This document shows positions 30,664 through 38,689 of a DNA stretch of 64,000 nt, piece after piece; positions within the stretch are counted from its first letter, which is position 1, and every line of letters starts with the position of its first letter. A model generated the notes under the pieces. That model did not search any database. It saw only the letters and a program-made list of their open reading frames with translations, and was not told the DNA's origin. The DNA is from Acidihalobacter prosperus (GTDB taxonomy: Bacteria; Pseudomonadota; Gammaproteobacteria; DSM-5130; Acidihalobacteraceae): positions 186,001 to 250,000 of the forward strand of contig NZ_JQSG02000001.1 in NCBI RefSeq assembly GCF_000754095.2. Reading direction: 5' to 3'. A program made the position numbers and the translations under genes.

Positions 30664-32838
30664 CTAGCGACTTTCGGCCTGGACGGTGACGTCGACGTTT
30701 CGGCTGATGGCGGCTTCCAGAAGATGCGTGACCGCTTCGGTGGGCAGGGGGCGGCTGAACAGATACCCCTGCATGCCATGACAGCGTTTTTGCGCCAGCC
30801 AGTCTTTTTGCAATTCGGTCTCGACGCCCTCGGCCACGATCGTGAGTTCCAGGCTGTGCCCCATCGCGATGATGGCATCGATGACTGAGCGGCCCGTTCG
30901 CTCGGGCACGATATCCTGAACGAACGAGCGGTCTATCTTCAGCGTATGGATCGGCAACTGGTGCAGATAACTCAGCGAGGAATAGCCGGTACCGAAATCG
31001 TCAATGGCGATACTGATGCCGTGACGAGCGAGTTCGGTCAGGCGCTGTGTGGCGATGTTGATGTCTTGAACGATCAGGTTTTCGGTAATTTCCAGCTCGA
31101 TGCGTTCGCCGGGGAGCTGATGCCGTTCGAGCGCCTGCGTGATTTCTCCAACCAGGCTGCTACGTTTGAGGTCGAGTGCCGAAAGATTGATGGCCATCCG
31201 TGGCGGCGCGATGCCGGCGTCGACCCAGGCCTTCATTTGACGCACGGTGGTATCGATGACCCACTCGGTCATATGGCCAATCAGGCCGACTTCCTCGGCC
31301 AGGGGGATGAAATCGCCGGGATAGAGCAGGCCGCGCTCCGGGTGCTGCCAGCGAAGCAAGGCCTCGACCCCGCAAACCGTTTGTCCCTGGGCGTCGAATT
31401 GGGGTTGGTAATGGATTGCGAATTCGTGATTGGTCAGTGCGCGGCGCAATCCCATTTCAAGATCAAGATGCTGGGAAAACGTCGATTCCATGCGCGCCGT
31501 GTAGAAGGAATAGCCGCCACGCGTGTCGTTTTTGACGCTGTACATCGCGATGTCGGCATTTTTGATCAGTTCCTCGTCCGAGTTGCCGTCGCTCGGGAAC
31601 AGGGATATGCCGATGCTAGCACCGACGAACAGTTCGTGCTGGTCGATCAGAAAGGGCGGTGTGAGGGACTCGATGATCTTGCGGCCGACGGTGGCGGCAC
31701 TTTCGCGATGGGTGAGTTGAGGCAGCAGAACCACGAACTCATCGCCACCCAGGCGCGCCAATGTGTCGCCCTCGCGCAGACAGGTTTGTATCCGGCGCCC
31801 CACCGCGCGTAGGAGCTGATCGCCGATCACGTGTCCCAGCGTGTCGTTGACGATCTTGAAGCGATCGAGATCGATGAACATCACGGCGACCATTTGCCCC
31901 ACGCGCCTTGCCTGGGCGATGACCATGTTCAGCCGATCCTTGAACAGGGTGCGGTTAGGCAAGCCGGTCAGCAAGTCGTGATAGGCCTGGTAGCGGATGA
32001 TGGCTTCGGCCTGCTTGCGGCTCGAAATGTCGCGCGCCACGCCATAGGTGCCCAGGTGGCGGCGTGCATTGTCATGCGCGCCGCTGGTGTTGGCATAGAG
32101 TCCCGTGGCATTGAGTTCGACGCACATGACGCTGGTGGCGAAACTCTTGTGCGAATGGCCCTCGCGGTCCTTGGTTCGTAGTCGCAACTCGAGATTGTGG
32201 GTGGCCCGGGTGCCGGTGCGTCGTTCGTTGAAGGCGTATTGCGCCAGTTCAAGATCGTCCTCATGCACCAGGGTGGTGTAGTGCTTGCCGATGAGTTCTT
32301 CGCGGGTAAAACCCAGCAGTTGATGGACACGCTGGTTGACGAAGGTGAAATGGCCTTCCTCGTTGAGGACATAGATGATGTCTGGAGAGGTGTTGACCAG
32401 GAAGCGGTGGAGTTTCTCGGAGTTCTTGAGCCGCTCCTGAATGTCGACCGCATCCGACTTGAGTTTTCTTCGCTCTATCGTGTTTTCGATGCGTTTGATC
32501 AGCTGTTCTGGCGCATAAGGCTTGAGCAGAAAATCATGTGCACCGAGTCTGATCGCCTCGACCGCAGTTTCGAACGAGGCCTCGCCGCTGATGACGATGA
32601 TGTCTGTGCGGATATTGTTTTCGGCTACGTAACGCATGATGCGCTGGCCGTTGACATCGGGCATTTTGAGATCGATGAGCGCGATGTCGAAGCTGTCCGT
32701 GCGCAATTGTTCTATCGCCGCGCGGCCGTCATTCGCCGTGGTGATCGCATAGCCGTGCAGGGCGAGCAACTGTTGCAGGCTGTCAAGCAGCCTCGGTTCG
32801 TCGTCGACGGCGAGTATCTTGGCGGTATGTTGTGGCAT
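30664..32838 (-). CDS. Response regulator with PAS, GGDEF and EAL domains
   Basis: 724-residue c-di-GMP turnover protein. Receiver domain 1-125 with phospho-acceptor Asp56, PAS domain about 135-270, GGDEF at 364-368 with an intact RxxD inhibitory site just before it, and EAL at 492-494 with the following LLRW. Both catalytic signatures are complete, so synthesis and breakdown are both possible. The ATG at 32838 starts the receiver directly; a longer frame of 24 codons has no homology. The neighbouring HDOD-histidine kinase, which lacks its own receiver, is the likely phosphate donor. Confidence 0.88.
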   Translation of the reverse strand: MPQHTAKILAVDDEPRLLDSLQQLLALHGYAITTANDGRAAIEQLRTDSFDIALIDLKMPDVNGQRIMRYVAENNIRTDIIVISGEASFETAVEAIRLGAHDFLLKPYAPEQLIKRIENTIERRKLKSDAVDIQERLKNSEKLHRFLVNTSPDIIYVLNEEGHFTFVNQRVHQLLGFTREELIGKHYTTLVHEDDLELAQYAFNERRTGTRATHNLELRLRTKDREGHSHKSFATSVMCVELNATGLYANTSGAHDNARRHLGTYGVARDISSRKQAEAIIRYQAYHDLLTGLPNRTLFKDRLNMVIAQARRVGQMVAVMFIDLDRFKIVNDTLGHVIGDQLLRAVGRRIQTCLREGDTLARLGGDEFVVLLPQLTHRESAATVGRKIIESLTPPFLIDQHELFVGASIGISLFPSDGNSDEELIKNADIAMYSVKNDTRGGYSFYTARMESTFSQHLDLEMGLRRALTNHEFAIHYQPQFDAQGQTVCGVEALLRWQHPERGLLYPGDFIPLAEEVGLIGHMTEWVIDTTVRQMKAWVDAGIAPPRMAINLSALDLKRSSLVGEITQALERHQLPGERIELEITENLIVQDINIATQRLTELARHGISIAIDDFGTGYSSLSYLHQLPIHTLKIDRSFVQDIVPERTGRSVIDAIIAMGHSLELTIVAEGVETELQKDWLAQKRCHGMQGYLFSRPLPTEAVTHLLEAAISRNVDVTVQAESR

Positions 32839-32961
32839 GGGACGGGTGTTGTTGTAGTGCCCGGCTAGGGTGAATGAGTCGCGGCTGCAATATATGCGCC
32901 AGGCGCGCATCCACAGGTGTTCATATCATGGGCATGATCAAGCCCTGAATTACGCCCGAGG

Positions 32962-35100
32962 TCAAGCATTGGGTAGGCGTCTGGGCAGCAGTATTTGCAT
33001 GCGGGTACCTTGTGTGGGGTTGCTGCGGCAGGTGATGGTGCCGTGCAGTGCATCCACGAGCTTCTTGGTGATCGACAGACCAAGGCCGGCGTGGTGGCCA
33101 CCTTTGGTGCTGATGACGGGCTGGAACAGGGTGGCGAGTACTTGCGGCGGCAACCCGGGGCCGTCGTCTGCGATGTCGATGCCGACGTACGCCTGGTTGC
33201 CGATGTAGATGTAATCGGCGGTCGTGAGGGTGATGGTTTGTCCGGTATTCAGGGCTTCCGCGGCATTTTTGAGCAGATTGACCAGTATCTGCTTAACACT
33301 GTTGTGCGCGGCCTTGATGACGGGAATCGAAGTGTCCAGGTGGGTCATCAACCGGATGCCCGCGGGATCGATCAGGGTGGGTTTGAGGAGCGTGATGACA
33401 TCGTTCGCCACGGCATTGACGTCGACTTCGCCGCGCGATTCCTGCGCATGCCCGATCTCGCTCAGACTGCGAAGCAAGGCACCGACGCGGCCGATTTCCT
33501 CGTCGATGATCCGGATGTCGTCGGCAGTTTGCGGATGCCCATCGGCGATATGGCGGTCGAGTATGCCCAGATAGTTCTTGATGATGCTCAACGGGTTCTT
33601 GACCTCGTGGATAACGCTGCGGATCTTGAGATCCTGCTCTTCGGCGCGTGCCCTCAAGGTTTGCTCGGCCGTCTGCTTTTGCCGGCGCTGCGACGCGATG
33701 GCGTCGCCGATCTCGCGAGCGAACAGTTCGAGCAGTGCTCTGCGAGCGTTCAAGCGGGGCTCGTCGATGGCATTCAGGCCGATGATCGCCGCGCCGAGAA
33801 TACGTCCCTCGCCGGCGAGCGGGAGCAGGCTCATGCCCTGCGTGCCGAGCAGTTCCAGAATTTCCAGGTCGAGGACGCTGGCCGGAGTGGTGTCGTCGGA
33901 AACGACCGTTTGCCAGGGAAAGTGGTCGGCCGATTGTCCCAGGGTCAACGTGCGACCGACGAGGCTTCGCTCGGAAGGCAATTTCAGCATCAGTCCCGCC
34001 CACTCGTCCGTGCCGCCGGCATGTCCGACTGCGAGCTGCCCTGCGGAGTCGATCAGAAAATAGCCGACCTGACCCAGACCAAAGAGCAGTTGACTGGCCA
34101 AGCTGGCGGTGGCAAGCAAATCGTCATCTCGCTCGCTGTCGCTCAACTGCCGCCGGACCGCAGCCGCAATCTGCCAGTGTCCCAGCCGCTGCTCAAGTTC
34201 GCCCTGCGCGCCCGTCCTCGGCGGCACCGGGTCGTCCGTTGCCGGTGAGCGGCAATCGAGACCAAGCGCGTGCGCCGTTTCCAGGGTCTCGTCGACGGCA
34301 GAGGTGTGCAATTCCTCCAGTAGACTGGGTATCAGTCCGAGGATCCGGTCTCCGGCTACGAGACCGGTTGCGGGTGGTATTTGATCGTTGGCGCTCATGC
34401 GGCTGGCAACCGCGACCACTCGGACCAGGTGATGGGCTTCGCTTAACTCGTCGGTATGGGCATGGTGAAAGCGGACGGCGTCGGCGAGTGCGCCGCGTCG
34501 GCCGGCCCTCTGCAGCATGAGTCCGCCCAGCGTCGCATGATCGATGCCGAAGAGTTGGGTTTCGCGGGATATCAGCGTCTCGGGGACATCGCCGGCCTGA
34601 TCGAGCAGCGTGTCGTACTGCTCGGGTTCGGCCGTGATAAGGCCGATCTGGCCGATGCCGCTGAGCAGGCCGGCCAGATAGGCCTCGTGCACCGAATGAT
34701 AACCGCTCAGTTCCGCTATTTTCCCGGCGAGGACGGCGGTCAGCAGGGCATCGTGCCAGAAGCGTCGATGGCGATGCGGATGGCTGGCTAGCGAGCGGTC
34801 GACAAACTGATAGGCTGCAGCCGTGAGGGCAAGCGTGCGCAGGGTGTTGGTGCCGAGCAGCATCAAGGTCTGTTCGAGATTCAAAGGCCGCGCCGACGGC
34901 GACCGGCCGTAGGCAGGGCTCGCAGCTATCGCCACCACGCGCGCCGCCAGCGCGGCGTCCTGGCGTACCAGATCGGCGATTTCGTGCATGTTGCGATCAC
35001 TCGATGCGCAGGCATCGAGCAGGCGGAAAAGTATCTGCGGCAAGGTGGGCAGGCAGGTGATATCGATGGCATTTAGCTTCGCTGTCTGCACGCGATTCAT
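32962..35100 (-). CDS. HDOD-GAF-histidine kinase hybrid sensor
   Basis: 712 residues and no membrane helix. Residues about 10-210 form an HDOD domain (PTLPQILFRLLD ... QDAALAARVVAIAASPAYG), about 310-470 a GAF-like domain, then a dimerisation helix with phospho-acceptor His498 (HEVKNPLS) and an HATPase domain (NLLKNAAEAL; DDGPGLPP; GLGLSI). HDOD domains usually stand in signalling scaffolds, and fusion to a full kinase is less common. It is transcribed ahead of the receiver-GGDEF-EAL gene (123-bp gap) and probably phosphorylates it. The input is unknown; a cytoplasmic signal is expected. Confidence 0.85.
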   Translation of the reverse strand: MNRVQTAKLNAIDITCLPTLPQILFRLLDACASSDRNMHEIADLVRQDAALAARVVAIAASPAYGRSPSARPLNLEQTLMLLGTNTLRTLALTAAAYQFVDRSLASHPHRHRRFWHDALLTAVLAGKIAELSGYHSVHEAYLAGLLSGIGQIGLITAEPEQYDTLLDQAGDVPETLISRETQLFGIDHATLGGLMLQRAGRRGALADAVRFHHAHTDELSEAHHLVRVVAVASRMSANDQIPPATGLVAGDRILGLIPSLLEELHTSAVDETLETAHALGLDCRSPATDDPVPPRTGAQGELEQRLGHWQIAAAVRRQLSDSERDDDLLATASLASQLLFGLGQVGYFLIDSAGQLAVGHAGGTDEWAGLMLKLPSERSLVGRTLTLGQSADHFPWQTVVSDDTTPASVLDLEILELLGTQGMSLLPLAGEGRILGAAIIGLNAIDEPRLNARRALLELFAREIGDAIASQRRQKQTAEQTLRARAEEQDLKIRSVIHEVKNPLSIIKNYLGILDRHIADGHPQTADDIRIIDEEIGRVGALLRSLSEIGHAQESRGEVDVNAVANDVITLLKPTLIDPAGIRLMTHLDTSIPVIKAAHNSVKQILVNLLKNAAEALNTGQTITLTTADYIYIGNQAYVGIDIADDGPGLPPQVLATLFQPVISTKGGHHAGLGLSITKKLVDALHGTITCRSNPTQGTRMQILLPRRLPNA

Positions 35101-35130
35101 GTCGCTCTGCCCTTGCCGTTTTTACGACTG

Positions 35131-35164
35131 ATTATAGGTTTATCATCTAACTGTGCTGATTATA
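35131..35164 (-). promoter_or_regulatory. Two TATAAT boxes upstream of the HDOD-kinase gene
   Basis: On the minus strand two perfect TATAAT hexamers occur, at 35164-35159 and 35136-35131, 28 bases apart. Neither has a strong -35 box (best matches TTCTGC and TCAGCA at 17 bp). They are the most AT-rich part of a 145-bp gap and are likely start sites for the signalling operon. Confidence 0.45.
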
Positions 35165-35245
35165 TGGCATTTGTTTCCGGTGCAGAAGGTTTGTTCATGA
35201 AGAATGGCTGTGCTGGTGGATCGTGACCGCAGACCGTGCCGGCGC

Positions 35246-35971
35246 TTAGCTGAACCAGTTGTCCCGCCGACGCCGTGCGATCCGCGGCAGCAGCAGACCG
35301 ATCACCAGTCCACCGAGTAATACCCCGCCGCCGGCAAGGAACCACTGTATGTTGGCGCGCCGGCTGAGGGTGGCATTTGCCTGGGTCAGGATATCGATAC
35401 GCTGTTTGTCTGCTTTTTGTTGCTCACTCAATGTCTTATTGATGTTTTTGAGTGCGATTGCCTGTTGCGAGGTGGCAACCAACGCTTGGTATTTCCGGTT
35501 CATGGAATCGAGTTGGGTTTGTAATTGCTGCTTCGCCTGTTCCAGCTGCGAAAGCTGGGTTTTGGCCTGAGCGAGTGAGTCGCGGCTCTTGCTCAGCGCC
35601 TCATCCGCCTGCGTGAGTTGTTGTTTCGTGGCCGCCAGACGCATGGCGGCCGGCGGCGCGGTCATCAGATAACGGCTGAGCACCCAGCCCTCGCTGCCGT
35701 CCCCGAGTCGCACTTGCGTGTAGCCGTTGCCCGTGGTCTTGAGCGTTGCGACGCGATCGCCCGTGGCCAGCATTTTCAGTATCTGGTACTGCAGCCCGGG
35801 ACCGGAACGCAGCGTGACCTTGATCTGATCGGTGATGTACAGCGTACCGCTGGCGGGGGAGGCGGACGTCGGATCGGGCACAGTGCCGGTATCGGTCGCG
35901 GCAGAGGCGGTATCCGCAGCGGACAGGGCGGTGGCAAGCAACAGGCTAATGGCGGTCAGGCCGAGGCGCAT
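35246..35971 (-). CDS. SH3-domain membrane protein (YgiM/TIGR04211 type)
   Basis: 241 residues: signal peptide (1-24), bacterial SH3 domain (about 45-108, with VTLRSGPGLQYQILKML and GWVLSRYL), a long coiled coil (about 112-205), and one C-terminal transmembrane helix (about 210-230) ended by basic residues. The layout matches E. coli YgiM. The protein is thus anchored at its C-terminus with the SH3 part in the periplasm, perhaps touching peptidoglycan. The ATG at 35971 has GGGAG nine bases upstream; the longer frame reads antisense through the tRNA gene and is false. Confidence 0.85.
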   Translation of the reverse strand: MRLGLTAISLLLATALSAADTASAATDTGTVPDPTSASPASGTLYITDQIKVTLRSGPGLQYQILKMLATGDRVATLKTTGNGYTQVRLGDGSEGWVLSRYLMTAPPAAMRLAATKQQLTQADEALSKSRDSLAQAKTQLSQLEQAKQQLQTQLDSMNRKYQALVATSQQAIALKNINKTLSEQQKADKQRIDILTQANATLSRRANIQWFLAGGGVLLGGLVIGLLLPRIARRRRDNWFS

Positions 35972-36066
35972 GCAGTGATTCTCCCAGGGGGTTGTAACGT
36001 CCGGCAAGGGGCGGAAAACACCTCGGATACTAGCATAGCCACCCATCTGCCTTGCCCGGATCACTG

Positions 36067-36075
36067 TGCTAGACT
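36067..36075 (+). promoter_or_regulatory. Extended -10 promoter for tRNA-Arg
   Basis: TGCTAGACT matches TGn plus a four-of-six -10 box. The expected start falls about 3 bases before the mature tRNA 5' end, and the bases between are GC-rich (GCGCGCACC), as in promoters under stringent control. The -35 region is weak. Confidence 0.45.
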
Positions 36076-36084
36076 GCGCGCACC

Positions 36085-36161
36085 GCCCCGGTGGCACAGA
36101 TGGATAGCGCGGCCCCCTCCTAAGGGGCAGGTCAGAGGTTCGAATCCTCTCCGGGGCGCCA
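36085..36161 (+). tRNA. tRNA-Arg (anticodon CCT)
   Basis: A full cloverleaf: acceptor GCCCCGG pairs with CCGGGGC, anticodon stem GCCCC/GGGGC encloses the loop CTCCTAA with anticodon CCT, and the T arm is AGAGG-TTCGAAT-CCTCT. The CCA end is encoded (36159-36161). It reads the codon AGG, which should be rare at this base composition. No integrase or direct repeat is visible beside it. Confidence 0.97.
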
Positions 36162-36237
36162 TCTCTTCCCCCGCTTTTGCGCAAGCGCCCCAGGCGTCGC
36201 TTCGTGGGCGCGGACGCTTTACCACGGCCGCCTGCGC

Positions 36238-36915
36238 TCATGGCCCTTCCTCTCTGCCCTGCCGGAAATAGGCGATCAACGCGGCTATCTGGATTTCGTC
36301 CAGGGGATTCTGCAGCGATATCCTCGGGGTACCGTGTATGCCGGTGATCATGCGTGCCGCGAATTCGGCCGGGCGCATCGTTTTGGCCCAGTCGAACAGG
36401 TCAGGCGCCGGCAATTCGGCCGTGGGATTGCGATAACGATGGCAGGCGGCGCAGCGTTGGTCGTACAGCCGCCTCGCCCAGCGGATTTGTCCACGCGTGG
36501 CGCCGGCGCCGTCCATGTCGTGCAGGTACAGCGGATAGGCGTGTATCAGGTGCTCCAGCTGGTGAGTGAATGCGGTCCAGTGTCCTTCGATGAACGCCGC
36601 GCGCAGTGCCGTCGCGCCGTCGACCGCCATCGTTTCCGCAGAGGCATCCTCTTGGAGATACCGGCGCGCCTGCAGGGGCAGCTGATTCAGATCGCCCATG
36701 AGTTTCTGGTGCAGGCCGCGCCGCTGCGGCGTTTGCGTCTTGGCTCGGCGCAGTCGCACGAAATCGCCCCGGATGACGAGGAGCACGGCGGCGAAATCGC
36801 GCGCCCGCGCGCCCGCGCGCATCGCATCCGCCTGGGCAGCGCCCGGGAGGGGCGCCGCCAGACAGATCGCCAACAGCAGTCGCCAGGCGCAGACCCGGAA
36901 CGGGTGGTAACGCAT
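36238..36915 (-). CDS. Periplasmic monoheme cytochrome c
   Basis: 225 residues with a signal peptide (1-29) and one heme c site, CAACH at 155-159, in a C-terminal class I-like domain (about 145-225); a Met in EFAARMITGIHG may be the sixth ligand. The N-terminal 120 residues are helical and not recognised. It is the last gene of the sulfur operon, 16 bp after the rhodanese, and is the only electron carrier there, so it may accept electrons from sulfur chemistry in the periplasm. The ribosome site is weak. Confidence 0.8.
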   Translation of the reverse strand: MRYHPFRVCAWRLLLAICLAAPLPGAAQADAMRAGARARDFAAVLLVIRGDFVRLRRAKTQTPQRRGLHQKLMGDLNQLPLQARRYLQEDASAETMAVDGATALRAAFIEGHWTAFTHQLEHLIHAYPLYLHDMDGAGATRGQIRWARRLYDQRCAACHRYRNPTAELPAPDLFDWAKTMRPAEFAARMITGIHGTPRISLQNPLDEIQIAALIAYFRQGREEGP

Positions 36916-36931
36916 GCGAACTTGAGGTGCG

Positions 36932-37876
36932 TCAGTGGGCCTGCGACAACTTGATCTTGGTTTCCACCGGCAGCGCGGGATTGCTTGTCCACTGTGCCAT
37001 CGAGCCGTCGTAGACCTTGGCCTGCTTGTTGTGGAGCAGTTCGTAACTCACGAACCAACCCAGCGAGGCCCAGTGACCGGTATTGCAGAAATTGATCTGC
37101 TCGCCCGAGGTGCCGACGCCGGCTTCCTTGTAGAGCGCCTTGAGTTGCGCAATCGAGCGGAATTCGCCGCCGTCGTTGACGGTCAGCCAGCCTTGCGGGA
37201 GATTGGCGGCGCCGGGGATGGTGCCGGCGCGCTTGTCCATGGGTGGGCGGGTGACGCCGAGATATTGCGACATGGGGCGGTTGTCGACAAGCTGGACCTT
37301 GCCGGATTTCATCGCCTGCTCGACCTCCGCCTCACTGGCCAGCAACGCATGATCGAGGTGACCGTTGAATTGCGCCGTCTTGGCCTTTTGCGTCCCGCGT
37401 TTGACCGGATACTTGCCTTCCACGTAGGCCTTGTAGCCTCCATCCATGATGGATACGTTGTTGTCGCCCAGCACCTTGAAGGTCCAGAACACGCGTGTCG
37501 CGCTGCCCATGTCGAGGGCATTGGTCCCGGCCGAATAGATCACCACATGCGTATGGTTGTCGATGCCGAGTCCGCCGATCAGCTTGTCCAGCTGGCCGAC
37601 CGGGGGCAGCATGCCGGGGATGCCTTTTTCCTTGACGCGCCAACCTGCCTTGGCGTAATCGCTGTATACGGCGCAAGGCACGTGACCGCTGAGATAGGTG
37701 AACTGGTTGCCGCCTCCACCTACGTGACTGCGGACGTCCACGACCACGACGCCTGGTTTGCACGAATGGGCGGCCACCCAGGCAGGGCTGACCAGGGGCG
37801 GAGGTTCCTGAGCGGCACAGGCGACGCCCGTTATGGCCGTCAGCATGGACCCGATGACAATGGTTTTAATGTGCAT
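36932..37876 (-). CDS. Periplasmic sulfurtransferase, tandem rhodanese
   Basis: 314 residues with a signal peptide (1-21) and two rhodanese domains: an inactive N-terminal domain (about 28-160) and a C-terminal domain with the active Cys264 in the loop CNTGHWAS. This is the thiosulfate/mercaptopyruvate sulfurtransferase layout. It should move sulfane sulfur between donors such as thiosulfate and thiol acceptors in the periplasm. GGAGAG stands six bases before the ATG. It is the only rhodanese in the operon with an intact active cysteine. Confidence 0.88.
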   Translation of the reverse strand: MHIKTIVIGSMLTAITGVACAAQEPPPLVSPAWVAAHSCKPGVVVVDVRSHVGGGGNQFTYLSGHVPCAVYSDYAKAGWRVKEKGIPGMLPPVGQLDKLIGGLGIDNHTHVVIYSAGTNALDMGSATRVFWTFKVLGDNNVSIMDGGYKAYVEGKYPVKRGTQKAKTAQFNGHLDHALLASEAEVEQAMKSGKVQLVDNRPMSQYLGVTRPPMDKRAGTIPGAANLPQGWLTVNDGGEFRSIAQLKALYKEAGVGTSGEQINFCNTGHWASLGWFVSYELLHNKQAKVYDGSMAQWTSNPALPVETKIKLSQAH

Positions 37877-37900
37877 GTGCGACTCTCCAGCGCTGGTGGT

Positions 37901-38083
37901 TCAGACCGTGAACACACGGTCCGATGTCAGGATTTCGTCCAGCAGACGATCCCATTGTTTTTCGTTCCGCGTTTCCCGCAGATCGTTGCGGCGTACGTTA
38001 TGCGGGCATGCGGTGTCGGTCAGGGCCTGCAGCAAGATGTCCCGCTCGGGAAACAGGCCGGTTTCGAGAATGAGGACGTTCAT
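37901..38083 (-). CDS. Small conserved-looking protein of unknown function
   Basis: 60 residues starting MNVLILETG, probably cytoplasmic, with one cysteine (TACPHN) and a charged C-terminal helix. I do not recognise the family. The beginning looks like a first beta strand of a DsrE-like or Rossmann fold, which is only a guess. GGAG lies seven bases before the ATG, and the gene is 24-25 bp from both neighbours, so it is a genuine operon member and not a stray frame. Confidence 0.6.
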   Translation of the reverse strand: MNVLILETGLFPERDILLQALTDTACPHNVRRNDLRETRNEKQWDRLLDEILTSDRVFTV

Positions 38084-38108
38084 CCAGGGGGCTCCAGAGA
38101 CGATTGGG

Positions 38109-38381
38109 TCAAAGGTTGAGCACGGCATCCGCCGAAAGGCACATCGCGCAGAGTTCGGCGGGCGGCACGTACGGTAATTCGGAGGTCTGTAGGGTGCTCC
38201 GGGGTTCGATTTCGGCCAGTTCGAGCAGATCGGCCTGGGCACGGTTTTCCAGGGTGTCCTCAACCTCGCGTCCCATGAAGACGAGCCTGACCGTATGCCC
38301 GAAAATGGTCAGGCCTGCGGCGACGCGCATGGCTTCGGTCTGATCATGGCGCGCAAGAAGAACGAGGGTCTTGGTGTCCAT
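38109..38381 (-). CDS. DsrE/TusD-like small protein with C-terminal CxxC
   Basis: 90 residues. The N-terminus (TKTLVLLARHDQTEAMRVAAGL) followed by HTVRLVFMG reads like the first strand-helix-strand of the DsrE/DsrF fold, used by proteins that pass persulfide sulfur. Near the end is ELCAMCLSADAVL with Cys78 and Cys81, the likely sulfur-carrying site. The ATG at 38381 follows GGAGG; an in-frame ATG 12 bases earlier is itself part of the ribosome site. It probably works with the 96-residue neighbour. Confidence 0.65.
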   Translation of the reverse strand: MDTKTLVLLARHDQTEAMRVAAGLTIFGHTVRLVFMGREVEDTLENRAQADLLELAEIEPRSTLQTSELPYVPPAELCAMCLSADAVLNL

Positions 38382-38398
38382 GGCATCCTCCATCGAGG

Positions 38399-38689
38399 TC
38401 AGAGGCTGATGACCTTGTAGGTCCGGGCGATCATGGCGCTGTGATCGGTTTGGCTGCCGAGCTCGATAGGGCAGGATTCCCCGTCGCCGTGGCGTTGCCA
38501 GGAATGCTCGCAGACCACCGCCCGGGCAGCGCCCGAGAGCAAGGCGGCGCATTCGGCGTCGCCGAGTATCGCGGCGCCCTCGCCGGTGAAAAACGCACCC
38601 CATTCGATGCCGCGTCGACGCGTCGCGCGCAGCAGGGGGGGCAGCAGCGCTCGCGCGTCACGCGATGAAACCACGTACATCAATTCCAT
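38399..38689 (-). CDS. DsrE-like small protein
   Basis: 96 residues beginning MELMYVVSSRD, then a helix and the segment RGIEWGAFFTGEGA, and later ARAVVCEHSW with Cys60, where DsrE-fold proteins often hold their active cysteine. A second cysteine follows in ESCPIELG. Assignment to the DsrE fold is by pattern only. AGGAAGG precedes the ATG. The start overlaps the end of the membrane-anchored rhodanese by 10 bases. Confidence 0.6.
   Translation of the reverse strand: MELMYVVSSRDARALLPPLLRATRRRGIEWGAFFTGEGAAILGDAECAALLSGAARAVVCEHSWQRHGDGESCPIELGSQTDHSAMIARTYKVISL

Noticed and set aside
36085-36161. tRNA-Arg as the attachment site of an island containing the sulfur operon
   Set aside because: No integrase, no direct repeat of the tRNA 3' end and no composition break were seen nearby.
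35972-36241. N-terminal extension of the SH3 protein containing RIRTSDLPLRR
   Set aside because: This peptide is the antisense translation of the tRNA-Arg gene, a known false-start artefact. The true start is at 35971.
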